The notes beneath the pieces were generated by a model that ran no database searches, was not told the DNA's origin, and saw only the letters and a list, made by a program, of their open reading frames with translations. Shown in pieces: positions 25,574-35,143 of a stretch of 64,000 nucleotides of DNA. How positions within the stretch are numbered: position 1 is the stretch's first letter; every line of letters begins with the position of its first letter. A program made the position numbers and the translations under genes. Origin of the DNA: Ardenticatenaceae bacterium (GTDB lineage: Bacteria; Chloroflexota; Anaerolineae; Promineifilales; Promineifilaceae). The DNA is taken from the NCBI GenBank assembly GCA_020634395.1, contig JACKBU010000021.1, forward strand, positions 35,637-99,636, given 5' to 3'.

Positions 25574-25966
25574 GTGTTCACTCGAGGTAAGAAGTCTATT
25601 GTTCAATTCGTCAAAAAAAGCATGAAAAGTTTACTGGCAAAGCTCACGTCTATTTTCAAACACACGGGCAAAGAAACGGCCGTTTCCTCTCCGCCCTGCA
25701 CACCATCCACAGAACCCCTAGCGGGCCTGAGCGAGGAAAACCTGAAGCGTCTGATGCACATGCTCGAACACACCCACGAAGGCATGTTCTCCTGCGCCGA
25801 AACGTTCAACTTGCTAGATGAGTATGCCGAATTAGCAGCCAGTAATGCCGATGCAGCCGCGCTAATGCCCCACGTGCAGCGCCACCTCGAATTATGTCCT
25901 GGCTGTCGCCAGGAATACGAGATACTGCTGTGCATTTTACAGTCCGAATTCCCGCCAGTCGCCTGA
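25574..25966 (+). CDS. Putative zinc-finger anti-sigma factor, no membrane segment
   Basis: 130 residues. The C-terminal half has a zf-HC2-like pattern, SCAETFNLLDEYAEL followed by HVQRHLELCPGCRQEY (His-x3-Cys-x2-Cys). This zinc motif is typical of anti-sigma factors that bind ECF sigmas. Unlike many of them it has no transmembrane helix, so it would sense a cytoplasmic signal, possibly redox through the cysteines. The start is uncertain: GTG at 25574 follows AGAAGAAAG very closely, and an ATG at 25622 is possible. Confidence 0.7.
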   Translation: MFTRGKKSIVQFVKKSMKSLLAKLTSIFKHTGKETAVSSPPCTPSTEPLAGLSEENLKRLMHMLEHTHEGMFSCAETFNLLDEYAELAASNADAAALMPHVQRHLELCPGCRQEYEILLCILQSEFPPVA

Positions 25967-26006
25967 TACACTACCCATCAATCTAAAAATACAAAGGAGC
26001 CAACCC

Positions 26007-26291
26007 ATGGTAAAAGCAATCTGGAACGGAGTCATCATTGCTGAAAGCGACCAGACGGAAGTCGTGGAAGGCAATCACTATTTTCCACCCCACACCCTAC
26101 ACCAGGAGTATTTTCAACCGAGTGCCAAAACCACCATCTGCTCGTGGAAGGGTACAGCCAGCTACTACGACGTTGTCGTGGCCGGCCAGCGCAACCCGGA
26201 GGCAGCCTGGTACTATCCCCACCCCAAGCCGGCGGCCCAGAACATCCAGGGCTATGTTGCCTTTTGGCGCGGTGTTAAAGTAGAATCCTGA
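26007..26291 (+). CDS. DUF427 family protein
   Basis: 94 residues, the usual size for a single DUF427 domain. Visible landmarks are VKAIWNGVIIAESDQTEVVEGNHYFP in the first third, TTICSWKGTASYYDV in the middle and NIQGYVAFWRGVKVE at the end. The family folds as a small beta-barrel; its biochemical role is not established. AAAGGAGCC precedes the ATG. It is followed 30 bases later by glucokinase and may share its transcript. Confidence 0.85.
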   Translation: MVKAIWNGVIIAESDQTEVVEGNHYFPPHTLHQEYFQPSAKTTICSWKGTASYYDVVVAGQRNPEAAWYYPHPKPAAQNIQGYVAFWRGVKVES

Positions 26292-26321
26292 GGATTTTGC
26301 CATTTCAACAAAGGATCTACT

Positions 26322-27329
26322 ATGCTTTTAGCCGGTGATATAGGCGGTACAAAGACAGTGCTGGCACTGTTTGCCACAGAGTCCCATACACTGCAGTCGC
26401 AGTACGAGGTTACATTTTGGAATCGCGATTTTGATTCACTGGAAGCCGTCATTCTGGCCTTCTTGCGAGAAACGACTGCGCCCATAACCAGCGCCTGTTT
26501 TGGTGTGGCTGGCCCGGTAGTACAGGGGCGCGCCCAGATTACCAACCTACCCTGGGTGATTGACGCCACGGCCGTTCAGGACGCGTATGGTTTCCCCCAG
26601 GTGTTTCTGCTGAATGATCTGGAAGCAATTGCCAGCGCCGTTCCGTATTTAACCTCGGCCGATCTTGTCACCCTGAACGAAGGAATACCGGAGCCGCAGG
26701 GGGCGCTGGCCGTTATTGCCCCAGGTACCGGCCTGGGAGAAGCCTTTTTAGTGTGGAACGGCCGTGCCTATCAGGCTCATCCCTCCGAAGGCGGCCACGT
26801 CTCTTTTGGCCCCACCAACACCGAACAGATGCAGCTCCTCACCTATATGCTGTCCAGGTTTAACCACGTCAGCGTGGAACGGGTCTGCTCCGGCAGCGGT
26901 ATCCCCAACCTCTATGGCAGTCTGCGCCAATCGGGCCGCTACGAAGAACCGGACTGGTTGCGCCAGGCACTCGTCGAGGCAATCGACCCCACTCCGGTCA
27001 TCGTCGAAGCCGCCATCGAAAACAACGAACCTATCTGCGTGGCCACCCTCGACCTGTTTCTGGACATTCTGGCCGACGAAGCCAGCAACATGGCCCTGAA
27101 AGTTCTATCAACCGGCGGCATCTACCTGGGTGGGGGCATCCCACCGCGCATCTTGCCGCAGCTGCAGCAGCCGCGCTTCATGGAAGTCTTTACAAACAAA
27201 GGGCGCTTCTCCGAGATGATGCAAAAAATGCCGGTGCACGTCATTCGTAATCCCAAATCCGCTCTCTACGGCGCCGCCTATTACGGCCTCAATCACCCGC
27301 TGCGCAAAAAGAAAAAAGAGGCGGCTTAG
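26322..27329 (+). CDS. glk: Glucokinase (Glk family)
   Basis: 335 residues of the bacterial Glk family rather than ROK. Phosphate-binding LLAGDIGGTKTVLALF is at the N-terminus; LLNDLEAIASAVPYL holds the catalytic Asp region; VIAPGTGLGEAFLVW and SEGGHVSFGPTN follow. It would phosphorylate glucose with ATP in the cytoplasm. The C-terminus is lysine-rich. 6-Phosphogluconolactonase follows after 18 bases, tying it to the oxidative pentose phosphate route. Confidence 0.9.
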   Translation: MLLAGDIGGTKTVLALFATESHTLQSQYEVTFWNRDFDSLEAVILAFLRETTAPITSACFGVAGPVVQGRAQITNLPWVIDATAVQDAYGFPQVFLLNDLEAIASAVPYLTSADLVTLNEGIPEPQGALAVIAPGTGLGEAFLVWNGRAYQAHPSEGGHVSFGPTNTEQMQLLTYMLSRFNHVSVERVCSGSGIPNLYGSLRQSGRYEEPDWLRQALVEAIDPTPVIVEAAIENNEPICVATLDLFLDILADEASNMALKVLSTGGIYLGGGIPPRILPQLQQPRFMEVFTNKGRFSEMMQKMPVHVIRNPKSALYGAAYYGLNHPLRKKKKEAA

Positions 27330-27347
27330 GCTGTGTTTTAATTAACC

Positions 27348-28094
27348 ATGTCACCTACGATTGAAATCTTTAGCAATCCGGCAGAGATGGCCAACGCCGC
27401 GGCGCGACTGTTTGTGCAGATAGCCACCACGGCCGTTGCCCAACACGGCCGTTTCCTGGTGGCGCTCTCCGGTGGCGGCACGCCCCAGGCTCTCTTCCGG
27501 CGTCTCAGCCAGCCAGACTATGTCCAGGAAGCCTTCTGGCGCAGCACTTACGTTTTCTGGGGCGATGAGCGGCTGGTTCCCCCCGACGATGAAGGCAGCA
27601 GCTTCAAGATGGCCGCCGACCTGCTGCTCGATCACGTGCCCATTCCCCCGGATCACATCCACCGTGCCAAGGGAGAATTAGACCCGGAAACGGCCGTCAC
27701 CGACTACACACGCCAACTGGAGCAGGCGGCGTCGCCGGGCCGCCGTTGGCCGCGCCTGGACCTGGTGCTGCTGGGCCTGGGCAGCGATGGACATACGGCC
27801 TCGCTGTTCCCCGGTCCCATCCCGCCAGCGGAAGCTAACCGGCCGGTCATCGCCGTCACGGCTCATTACGACGGCCGTCCCGCGCAGCGGCTCACCCTCA
27901 CTCCCCTGGTCTTTAACGATGCCCGCCATCTTCTCTTTTTAGTCACCGGGGAAAAGAAAGCCCAGGCAGTAACGGCCGTTCTCCACGGCCCACCGGCTCC
28001 GCAGCAGTGGCCTGCCCAACGCATCCAGCCCCAGGATGGTCAGGTCACCTGGATGCTGGATAGAGCAGCCGCCCAGTTACTACCCGGCGACTGA
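27348..28094 (+). CDS. pgl: 6-phosphogluconolactonase (DevB/Pgl family)
   Basis: 248 residues. Family stretches: VALSGGGTPQALFRRLS, YVFWGDERLVPPDDEGSSF and VLLGLGSDGHTASLFPG. The enzyme hydrolyses 6-phosphogluconolactone to 6-phosphogluconate. No glucose-6-phosphate dehydrogenase gene lies nearby. The gene carries five copies of ACGGCCGT. It converges on sbcD with only 12 bases between stops and no visible terminator. Confidence 0.9.
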   Translation: MSPTIEIFSNPAEMANAAARLFVQIATTAVAQHGRFLVALSGGGTPQALFRRLSQPDYVQEAFWRSTYVFWGDERLVPPDDEGSSFKMAADLLLDHVPIPPDHIHRAKGELDPETAVTDYTRQLEQAASPGRRWPRLDLVLLGLGSDGHTASLFPGPIPPAEANRPVIAVTAHYDGRPAQRLTLTPLVFNDARHLLFLVTGEKKAQAVTAVLHGPPAPQQWPAQRIQPQDGQVTWMLDRAAAQLLPGD

Positions 28095-28106
28095 TCCTTC
28101 TCTCTT

Positions 28107-29348
28107 TTATTCCTCGTCCATCGCCCCCAATACTTCTACGGCCAATGCCTGCATTTCAGTAATTTCCGCTTCATCCAACCCACTGGTGCGCCAGTAAGTC
28201 GCCAGTAAATCGACTGGCGTCATTTCTTCCACCCCCACCGTGTCACCCAGGCGGACTCTTTTGTCCAGTTGACGATGCTTCTGAATTTGCACGCTCAGAG
28301 CTGTAGAAAAATAGTCGTTGAGGGCGTTTTCGTCCAGCAGTGGCTCCCAGTCGTGGGGATAATTCAGCTGTACCCGGCAAATCGCTCCGGCCACCTCGTC
28401 GGGCTGCGGCAACTGACACATAATGTCAGCCATAAAGGTGTCGGCGCTGGCCGTATCAATTGTCAGATCCAGAAAGCGGCGGGTTTGCAGCGGCCTGAAG
28501 ATCCATTCTGTTTTACCACGGCACACAGTGGCCAGGACAAAACCTTTTTTCTCTTTGACTTCACCAAAATCAATCCGCTCAATGGAGCCAGGGTATACGA
28601 TCGGCGGGTGGCTGCCCGCGGACGAAAGCGCCTGGTGCTTGTGGATGTGCCCCAACGCCACGTAATCCAGCCGTCTGTCGTTGATCAGGCCACCGCTGAG
28701 CACCAGTTCGTGCCCCAACATAACGGCGCGTTCGCTGCCATACACCGCGCCCTGAACGCTGGCATGGGCCGTTAAGATGAGCGGCATTTGGGGATCCGCT
28801 GACTCGATCAGGCTGGCTACGCGGGCCACCACAACATCCTCGGCGGCCGTCAAGATTTCTTCCCGAGGCTTGTCGGCCAGTTCTTCGTAAGCCATGAAGC
28901 GGCTGGCAGACACCCATGGCACGGTGATAATCTGCACCGGTAAACCCAATTCATCCGGACCAAACAGGCGAATGGTATCGGCGACGTGGATGTGTGGCAC
29001 GCCTAGTGTAGAAAACTCGTGCAGGGTATGGGCGCGCCCGGCAGCCGGGGAAACGTCGTGGTTGCCCACCAGCAGCAGCGTGGGAATGCCTGCCTGGGAC
29101 AGGCGCATGATGCGCTTGCCCCATTCGCGCTGGAAAGTGGGCTGCGGGTTGCGGTCTTTATAGGCATCCCCAGCAAAGATCACCAGGTCAACCGGTTCGG
29201 ACACGGCCGTTTCTACAATCTGGTCCAGCGCCGCCAGAAAATCCATTACCCGAATGGGCAGCGCCGTTTGGGGATCGTGACGGCCGTAATTGGCAATATC
29301 GATATGGGCGTCGGCAAAGTGCAGCACACGCAAAGGTTTTTCTGACAT
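28107..29348 (-). CDS. sbcD: SbcD/Mre11-like DNA repair exonuclease subunit
   Basis: 413 residues. The metallophosphoesterase motifs are in order: HFADAHID, IFAGDAYKDR, LLVGNHDVS, ILTAHASVQGA and ALGHIHKHQ. The C-terminal 120 residues form the capping region. SbcD with SbcC processes hairpins and double-strand break ends; sbcC is not adjacent within the window. GGAGTAAGCGAACC precedes the ATG. This nuclease is notable in a region full of DNA hairpins, though no link is shown. Confidence 0.85.
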   Translation of the reverse strand: MSEKPLRVLHFADAHIDIANYGRHDPQTALPIRVMDFLAALDQIVETAVSEPVDLVIFAGDAYKDRNPQPTFQREWGKRIMRLSQAGIPTLLLVGNHDVSPAAGRAHTLHEFSTLGVPHIHVADTIRLFGPDELGLPVQIITVPWVSASRFMAYEELADKPREEILTAAEDVVVARVASLIESADPQMPLILTAHASVQGAVYGSERAVMLGHELVLSGGLINDRRLDYVALGHIHKHQALSSAGSHPPIVYPGSIERIDFGEVKEKKGFVLATVCRGKTEWIFRPLQTRRFLDLTIDTASADTFMADIMCQLPQPDEVAGAICRVQLNYPHDWEPLLDENALNDYFSTALSVQIQKHRQLDKRVRLGDTVGVEEMTPVDLLATYWRTSGLDEAEITEMQALAVEVLGAMDEE

Positions 29349-29390
29349 GGTTCGCTTACTCCTTTTTATATAGCAACACTTATGTAAACA

Positions 29391-31481
29391 CTACGGACAG
29401 CCCGCGGTTGGCACAGCAGAGGTGACAAAGTAGGCGTTGCTGTCTGGGACGTTGGGGAAAACGTGCTGCACCATCACGTAATACGTGCCTGGCTGCAAAT
29501 TAGCCAGGCAAATCTGTTCATCCGCGCCCTGGAAGGGAGATTTGCTCTGGCCCCAAATCACTTTGTTGTCATCGTACAAATACAGGTCTAGATTCTCGCT
29601 GGAAGGCACCAACAGGTTCACTTTCAGCGATGTAACCTGCCCCAACCGAATTTGAAAGAAGCGATACCGGTCCGAAGCAGACGCAATATTTTGTGATATG
29701 GCCTGGTTCAACGGCAGCGACCTTGCCGTGGCAAAGCTAAAGTTCTCCGGGTTGCCTTTAATGATAAAGGGGAAGAAATAGTTACCACGCGGCGGCGGGG
29801 TCATTTTTTTGACGATGGGGTAAGGATCGTTGCCGGACAGGTCAATACTGCCGCCGATAGACCACAAGGTATTGCCCACAAACCCACCGCGCGGCCAGAC
29901 CAGGGACGGGTCGCCGGGCTGACGATTGTTCAAATCATACTGATAGTTTAAAAGGTACCAGGCGTTGGTGCTGGGATCGTAAAACTCTACTTCCGGCACG
30001 GCCTCGCCGTTTTGGGCAATACCGCCATAGACATACCAACGGCCGTCTGCCCCCACCGAGCTGTGGGCAAAATACCGCGGCACCTGCATAATCTCGGTCG
30101 CCGCCCAATTCGTCGGCGACGACAGGTTGGCGCACTCGCCGCTGGGTATCAGAGCCACCGGCGGATCGGTGCCGTCGTTGTAGCGCAAGCCGCCGGCCAC
30201 ACAAATCTTGTTGCCCACCACGGCCGCCGTATGCCCATACCGGGGCTCGGTCATTAGGCCAGGCGCGGACCAGGCATTGATCACCGGATCGTAGATCAGC
30301 ACTTCGTCGCGTACAGTGTCTGAGATCACAGAACCTAAAGGCCAGCCAGGGCCTTCAATACCGCCGGTCAGATACAACTTTCCGGCCGGGCTGCTGGCCG
30401 CCGAGGCATAGGCAAATGGCACCCCACTGCTCATGGGCACGGCTGCCGCCTGCTGCCAGCCCCCGTTCACAATGTCATAAACCCAATGCTCGTTGGAATA
30501 GGCGGCGACTGAATCCACGGCGCCTTTGCTGCCGCCCGGCAGGTGGATTTCCTGATGGGTTGTATTGTTGGCGGTATAGTTTAGATAGGCAGCCGTCGTA
30601 TTGGCAAAACCGGGACCGGGAATATTGGACAAAGCGGTCCAGGTGTTGTTGGTCGTTCGATAGCGAAAGAAGGTGTTTGTCAGGTTCAGGTTGGCCCGAA
30701 AGCCGCCCAGGACGTAGATGTCGGCGCCGGCCACGGCCGTTGCGTGGCGGCTCACCGGCACTGCAGGTGTGTCTATAAATCCAACGTTGCTCCACTTGGA
30801 AATCAGCGGCGTCTCATACGCGGCTTGCAGGTTGAGCAACAGTGGATCACTTAGCGCGCCCGGCCGCCAATCGGCGACTTCCACGTAATATGTCACGTCG
30901 CGCTGCACGGCAAACGTCGCCTCTGAACTGAGGCCCGTGGCGTCATCGTTACAGGCTACCGGATTCAACGAGGCAGCGCCGCACGCACCGGTAAAAACGC
31001 CCAGGATGGTGTCATAGGCCGAGGTGCGGGTGCTGATGGTCACCAGCCCGTTGTAATCGGTGGTGAACTTGTACCAGGCCGTGCGGAAGCCGGTCTGGCT
31101 GGGCGGGTTGCTGCCCCAAATGCAGCTCAACGCCGGGTCGTCGCCGGCGGTGGTGAAGCCGGACACGTTGGTCTGGCTGGCCGCGGGCACAGTCAGAGGA
31201 ACCAGGGTTAACGGGCGGGCCGTACTACATTCATCGCTGGCGGGTAAAACGTCTACTTCTGGAGAAACTGGCAGCAGCGTCAGAACCATGCCCGTTTGCG
31301 GGTTAACGGCCGTCGGGTTGCCCACGATAAATTCCGGCGTTTCCGACTCGTCGGGTACAACTGGCACCCAGTCGTTGTCCGGGTGCGGTTCGGCGTCATC
31401 CCCATCCTGTGCGCCGACCAGCGAAGCGGCTCCCCATAAGGCCACCAAAAACACAGTCAGAAAAACGAGAAAAGTACGCAT
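29391..31481 (-). CDS. Secreted Kelch-repeat protein with pre-peptidase-type C-terminal domain
   Basis: 696 residues with a signal peptide (residues 1-24, ending SLVGAQD). About 80-220 form a beta-rich domain with TAWYKFTTDYNGLVTISTRT and VTYYVEVADW, like bacterial pre-peptidase C-terminal domains. About 225-560 hold Kelch-type blades (IYVLGGFRANLN, KLYLTGGIEG, KICVAGGLRYND, RWYVYGGIAQNG, TLWSIGGSIDL), implying a six-bladed propeller. The last 110 residues repeat the beta-sandwich type (RYRFFQIRLGQVTSLKVNLL; LQPGTYYVMVQH). It probably acts outside the cell in binding; no catalytic site is seen. Confidence 0.8.
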   Translation of the reverse strand: MRTFLVFLTVFLVALWGAASLVGAQDGDDAEPHPDNDWVPVVPDESETPEFIVGNPTAVNPQTGMVLTLLPVSPEVDVLPASDECSTARPLTLVPLTVPAASQTNVSGFTTAGDDPALSCIWGSNPPSQTGFRTAWYKFTTDYNGLVTISTRTSAYDTILGVFTGACGAASLNPVACNDDATGLSSEATFAVQRDVTYYVEVADWRPGALSDPLLLNLQAAYETPLISKWSNVGFIDTPAVPVSRHATAVAGADIYVLGGFRANLNLTNTFFRYRTTNNTWTALSNIPGPGFANTTAAYLNYTANNTTHQEIHLPGGSKGAVDSVAAYSNEHWVYDIVNGGWQQAAAVPMSSGVPFAYASAASSPAGKLYLTGGIEGPGWPLGSVISDTVRDEVLIYDPVINAWSAPGLMTEPRYGHTAAVVGNKICVAGGLRYNDGTDPPVALIPSGECANLSSPTNWAATEIMQVPRYFAHSSVGADGRWYVYGGIAQNGEAVPEVEFYDPSTNAWYLLNYQYDLNNRQPGDPSLVWPRGGFVGNTLWSIGGSIDLSGNDPYPIVKKMTPPPRGNYFFPFIIKGNPENFSFATARSLPLNQAISQNIASASDRYRFFQIRLGQVTSLKVNLLVPSSENLDLYLYDDNKVIWGQSKSPFQGADEQICLANLQPGTYYVMVQHVFPNVPDSNAYFVTSAVPTAGCP

Positions 31482-31577
31482 AAATAACTCCTATCAAGCT
31501 GTGTGGCCGGGATGATGCTCCTTACACTCTTATTTGGATCGTCCTGGGATTGTACAGACTGTCCGCATGCACGCAAA

Positions 31578-31609
31578 AAGAACACGGACCGGCAGTGGTC
31601 CGTGTTCTT
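31578..31609 (-). terminator. Terminator of the alaX-ileS operon
   Basis: A perfect 13-bp stem (31578-31590 with 31597-31609) and a 6-base loop lie just beyond the ileS stop. Read on the - strand it is followed by TTTTTGCG. It also separates ileS from the Kelch gene. Confidence 0.88.
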
Positions 31610-31634
31610 GCAGATTGAGTAAGAGAATGGGAGG

Positions 31635-34600
31635 TCAGACGGCCGTTTTGCGCAGCGCCAGCTCCACATCCTGCCCGCCCACGTTGACGGTTTGCTGGAA
31701 GACGGGGTTGGCGAGGGGAACGGCCGTCAGCAGCACAGCCAGCGTCTCTTGCTGCACGTAATCGGCAAAGTTCTCCAGGGCGGCCGCCACGTCGCCGTTC
31801 GCCGCATAGCTCAACTCTATCCGGTCCGAAATCTCCAGCCCGGCATCCTTGCGCATATTGTTGATGGCTCGTACCAAGTCACGGGCGTACCCTTCCTGCA
31901 CCAGTTCAGGCGTCAACTCGGTATCCACGGCTACCGTCACGCCTTTGTCGCTGGCGACGGCCAGACCGCCACGCGCTTCTGTTTGCACCAGCACGTCCTC
32001 GTTCGTCAGTTCCACCGTTTTATCACCGAGGTCCAGAGCCAGATTTTGGCCGGCCTGCAGCCGCCGCGCCGCCTGGGCCGGGTCCAGCGCTTCCAACGCC
32101 CGGCGAACGCGCGGAAAGTCTTTGCCAAACTTAGGACCGAGCACCCGGTTGTTGGGCAGCAGCTTGTAGTCCACCAGCTCGCCCACTTCCGAGACAATCT
32201 CGATCTCTTTGACGTTGATCTCTTCCTGCAACACGTCGGCCAGTTCCGCCAGATCGGCCTGCTCCTGCTGGCTGCCGACGTTAACCCGCGCCCGGGCCAG
32301 CGGCTGGCGCAGTTTCACGTCCGCCGCACCGCGCGCCGCCCGCCCCAGGCCGGCCGTCACAATCGCCAGGCGCATCTTGGCCAGCAGGGCGTGGTCAAGC
32401 GTCGCGGCCTCAGCCTGCGGATAGAAGCAGTGGTGAACGCTGGCCGGAGCGTTTTCATCCACGGTGCGCACCAGGTTTTGGTACATCGCCTCAGTGACGA
32501 AGGGGATGAAAGGCGCCAGCAGCTTCACGTATTCCACCAGGACGTGGTGCAGCGTGGTATACGCAGCCGCTTTGTCGGCGTCGGCTTCGCTTTTCCAGAA
32601 GCGGCGGCGAGAACGGCGCACGTACCAGTTGGAGAGGTCATCGAGGAACGCTTCCAACTGCTGGGTGGCCTTTTCCGAGTCGTAAACGTCGAGGGCAGTG
32701 CGCACCAGCAGCGTCGTTTCCGCCAGCCGCTCCACGATCCATTTGTCCATTTGCGCGTTGGCGGCGTTGGGCGACTGTCCACTCTGGGACGTCCAGCCGC
32801 CGTTTTGGGGCTGCCAGTTATCCAACTGGGCGTAGCTGACGAAGAAGGAATAGACGTTCCACAGGGGGATGAGGAAACGGCGGCGGGTTTCGTCGCCGAC
32901 GTGATAGCCGAAGCGCAGATTTTGTTCCGGTTTACAGCTGGCGTAGAGCCAGCGCATGGTATCCGCACCCATCTGGTCGGCCGCTTCGTTGAATTCGATC
33001 ATGTTGCCCCAGGATTTGTGCATGTCACGGCCGTCTTCCGCCTGCAGCGTGGCGTAGCCAAACAAGTTCTTAAACGGCCCAACACCATCGGCCATCAGCG
33101 TGCTTTGCGCCAGCAGGCTGTAGAACCAGTTGCGGAACTGGCCGGGGAAGCTCTCGCTGATCCAATCGGCCGGGTACCATTTCTCCCAGTACGCTCTGTC
33201 CACGCTGTAATGCAGGGTGCTGATACCCACAATGCCGGCGTCCAGCCACGGGTTGCCCACGTCCTGGATACGGCTGACCGGGCTGCCGCAGTTAGGGCAG
33301 GCAATTTTCACCTGATCAATAAACGGCCGGTGCGGAGTATGGCCGTCAAATTCCTCCCAGCCTTCTACTGCCCGTTCCTCCAGCTCTTCCCGGCTGCCCA
33401 CAACGTGGAAATGACCGCATTCCTCACATTCATAGATGGGCAGCGCCAGACCATAGTAGCGCTTCTTGCTGATCATCCAGTCGTGCATGTTCCGCAGCCA
33501 GTCCATCTCCCGGTCATGGCCAAAGCTGGGGTACCAGTTGGCCTGGTTCACCGAATCCATGATCTGGTAGCGGAAGCTGGCGGCCTTTTCCGCCGGCGTC
33601 ACTTCGTCGTAGGGCTTGTCGTATAGGTCGCCCATATTGATGAACCATTCGTCCACCAACCGATAGACCAGCTCGCTGCCGCAGCGCCAGCAGTGGGGGT
33701 AGCGGTGGGCGTAACGCTGCTTGCGGTAATACAGTCCTTTTTCGTGCAAATTCTCGAAGATGGCCGGAGCCACGTCGTGGGCCGATTGGCCGGTCAGCCA
33801 GTCGAAGCCGGCTTTGTAGATGCCGTTTTCGTCCAGTGGGGCGATGATCGGCAGGTCAAACTCTTTGCCCAGCTCAAAGTCTTCTGCGCCGCAGCCGGGG
33901 GCGATGTGGACGATGCCGGTCCCTTCATCCGCGCCGACCTCTTTCCAGGGAATGACGCGATGGGTGTAAGGTGAACCGTCCGCATCCGGTTTCTCGGCGA
34001 AGGCGGCCTGGGCGGCGGGCAGTTCATCAAACGGACCACTGTACTGCCAGCCGAGCATGTCCTCACCTTTGAGGCGTTCGATCACTTCGGCCTGCCCAAT
34101 GAGCGATTGTTTCATGGCTTCTTCGGCCAGGTAATAGGTCCAGCCGTCGTCGGCCTGGGCTTTGACGTAAGTGAGTTCGGGGCCAACGGCCGCAGCCACG
34201 TTGCTGGTCAGCGTCCAGGGCGTGGTGGTCCAGACAAGCAGGGCTTCCTTATCGGGAACCGCAAGGGTCTCCGAAGACCCTTGGGGTTTAGCCGTGATGG
34301 GAAAACGCACAAAGACCGAATCGTGAGTTACTTCCTGGTAGCCTTCGGTGACGATTTCATGCTGGCTGATGCCGGTGCCGCAGCGGGCGCACCAGGGCAT
34401 TACGTCGCGCCCTTTGTATACCCAGCCGCGGTCGAAGCATTTGCGCAGGAAGGCCCAAATCTGGTAGTTGTTTTCGTCGCTGAAGGTGAAGTAGGAGCCG
34501 CCCATCTGCGGCATGCCCAACTGCCCTACCACCTGCTCGACGGTGCCGGTGACGGGGCCATAGGGCCCCTGGACGGTGACTTGCTGGTAAGGATCGGCGA

Positions 34601-35087
34601 CGAGCATGTCGCGCAGTTGGCGGAGAACGGCCGTGTCGTTCCAATCCATCCAGTAACCCAGGCGAATGGATTGTTCGGTTTGCACGGCGGCGTAGTTGAG
34701 GACCTGGTGTTTGCACTCGTTGGTGAAGCGAGCCAGACCGAATTTTTCGATTTCGCGCTTGCTGTTGAAACCGAGCCGCTTTTCGACGTTGACTTCTACC
34801 CAGAGGCCCTGGCAGTCGAAGCCGTTTTGCCAGCGTTCGTTTTTGCCCTGCATGGCGTAGTAGCGCTGGTAGAGGTCTTTGTAGGTGCGGCCCCAGGCAT
34901 GGTGAACGCCCATGGGGTTGTTGGCGGTGATGGGACCGTCGATGAAACTGAAGATGCCGTGCTCTTTTTCGGTGGCAGCGCGCAGGCGGCGCAGCTCGTT
35001 GAAGGCGTCGGTCTTTTGCCAGTAGTCGAGGATTTCGTACTCAAGTTGGACGAAATCTACTTTGTTAGATACGTCTTTAAAGCCCAT
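31635..35087 (-). CDS. ileS: Isoleucyl-tRNA synthetase, atypical signature motifs
   Basis: 1150 residues. The class I synthetase core starts with SFIDGPITANNPMGVHHAWG: the HIGH position reads HHAW (His62, His63). The KMSKS position reads MHKSWGN in GRDMHKSWGNMIEF. Several CxxC pairs are visible (WCARCG, YECEECG, ACPNCG, CWRCG), plus editing and anticodon-binding domains; the C-terminal part resembles DUF5915-type IleRS. I start at ATG 35087, where TTGGAGAAAATT precedes; the frame is open 84 codons further but shows nothing conserved. It belongs to an operon under an Ile-type T-box. Confidence 0.88.
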   Translation of the reverse strand: MGFKDVSNKVDFVQLEYEILDYWQKTDAFNELRRLRAATEKEHGIFSFIDGPITANNPMGVHHAWGRTYKDLYQRYYAMQGKNERWQNGFDCQGLWVEVNVEKRLGFNSKREIEKFGLARFTNECKHQVLNYAAVQTEQSIRLGYWMDWNDTAVLRQLRDMLVADPYQQVTVQGPYGPVTGTVEQVVGQLGMPQMGGSYFTFSDENNYQIWAFLRKCFDRGWVYKGRDVMPWCARCGTGISQHEIVTEGYQEVTHDSVFVRFPITAKPQGSSETLAVPDKEALLVWTTTPWTLTSNVAAAVGPELTYVKAQADDGWTYYLAEEAMKQSLIGQAEVIERLKGEDMLGWQYSGPFDELPAAQAAFAEKPDADGSPYTHRVIPWKEVGADEGTGIVHIAPGCGAEDFELGKEFDLPIIAPLDENGIYKAGFDWLTGQSAHDVAPAIFENLHEKGLYYRKQRYAHRYPHCWRCGSELVYRLVDEWFINMGDLYDKPYDEVTPAEKAASFRYQIMDSVNQANWYPSFGHDREMDWLRNMHDWMISKKRYYGLALPIYECEECGHFHVVGSREELEERAVEGWEEFDGHTPHRPFIDQVKIACPNCGSPVSRIQDVGNPWLDAGIVGISTLHYSVDRAYWEKWYPADWISESFPGQFRNWFYSLLAQSTLMADGVGPFKNLFGYATLQAEDGRDMHKSWGNMIEFNEAADQMGADTMRWLYASCKPEQNLRFGYHVGDETRRRFLIPLWNVYSFFVSYAQLDNWQPQNGGWTSQSGQSPNAANAQMDKWIVERLAETTLLVRTALDVYDSEKATQQLEAFLDDLSNWYVRRSRRRFWKSEADADKAAAYTTLHHVLVEYVKLLAPFIPFVTEAMYQNLVRTVDENAPASVHHCFYPQAEAATLDHALLAKMRLAIVTAGLGRAARGAADVKLRQPLARARVNVGSQQEQADLAELADVLQEEINVKEIEIVSEVGELVDYKLLPNNRVLGPKFGKDFPRVRRALEALDPAQAARRLQAGQNLALDLGDKTVELTNEDVLVQTEARGGLAVASDKGVTVAVDTELTPELVQEGYARDLVRAINNMRKDAGLEISDRIELSYAANGDVAAALENFADYVQQETLAVLLTAVPLANPVFQQTVNVGGQDVELALRKTAV

Positions 35088-35143
35088 AATTTTCTCCAAT
35101 TGGGATTTTTGTTTTCGGATTTTAGATAGTGACCTACTTCCAC

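Noticed and set aside
31692..35129. Long + strand open frames (up to 644 codons) opposite ileS
   Set aside because: They are antisense to a well-supported gene, have no ribosome binding site or recognisable domain, and follow from the GC-rich codon use of ileS.
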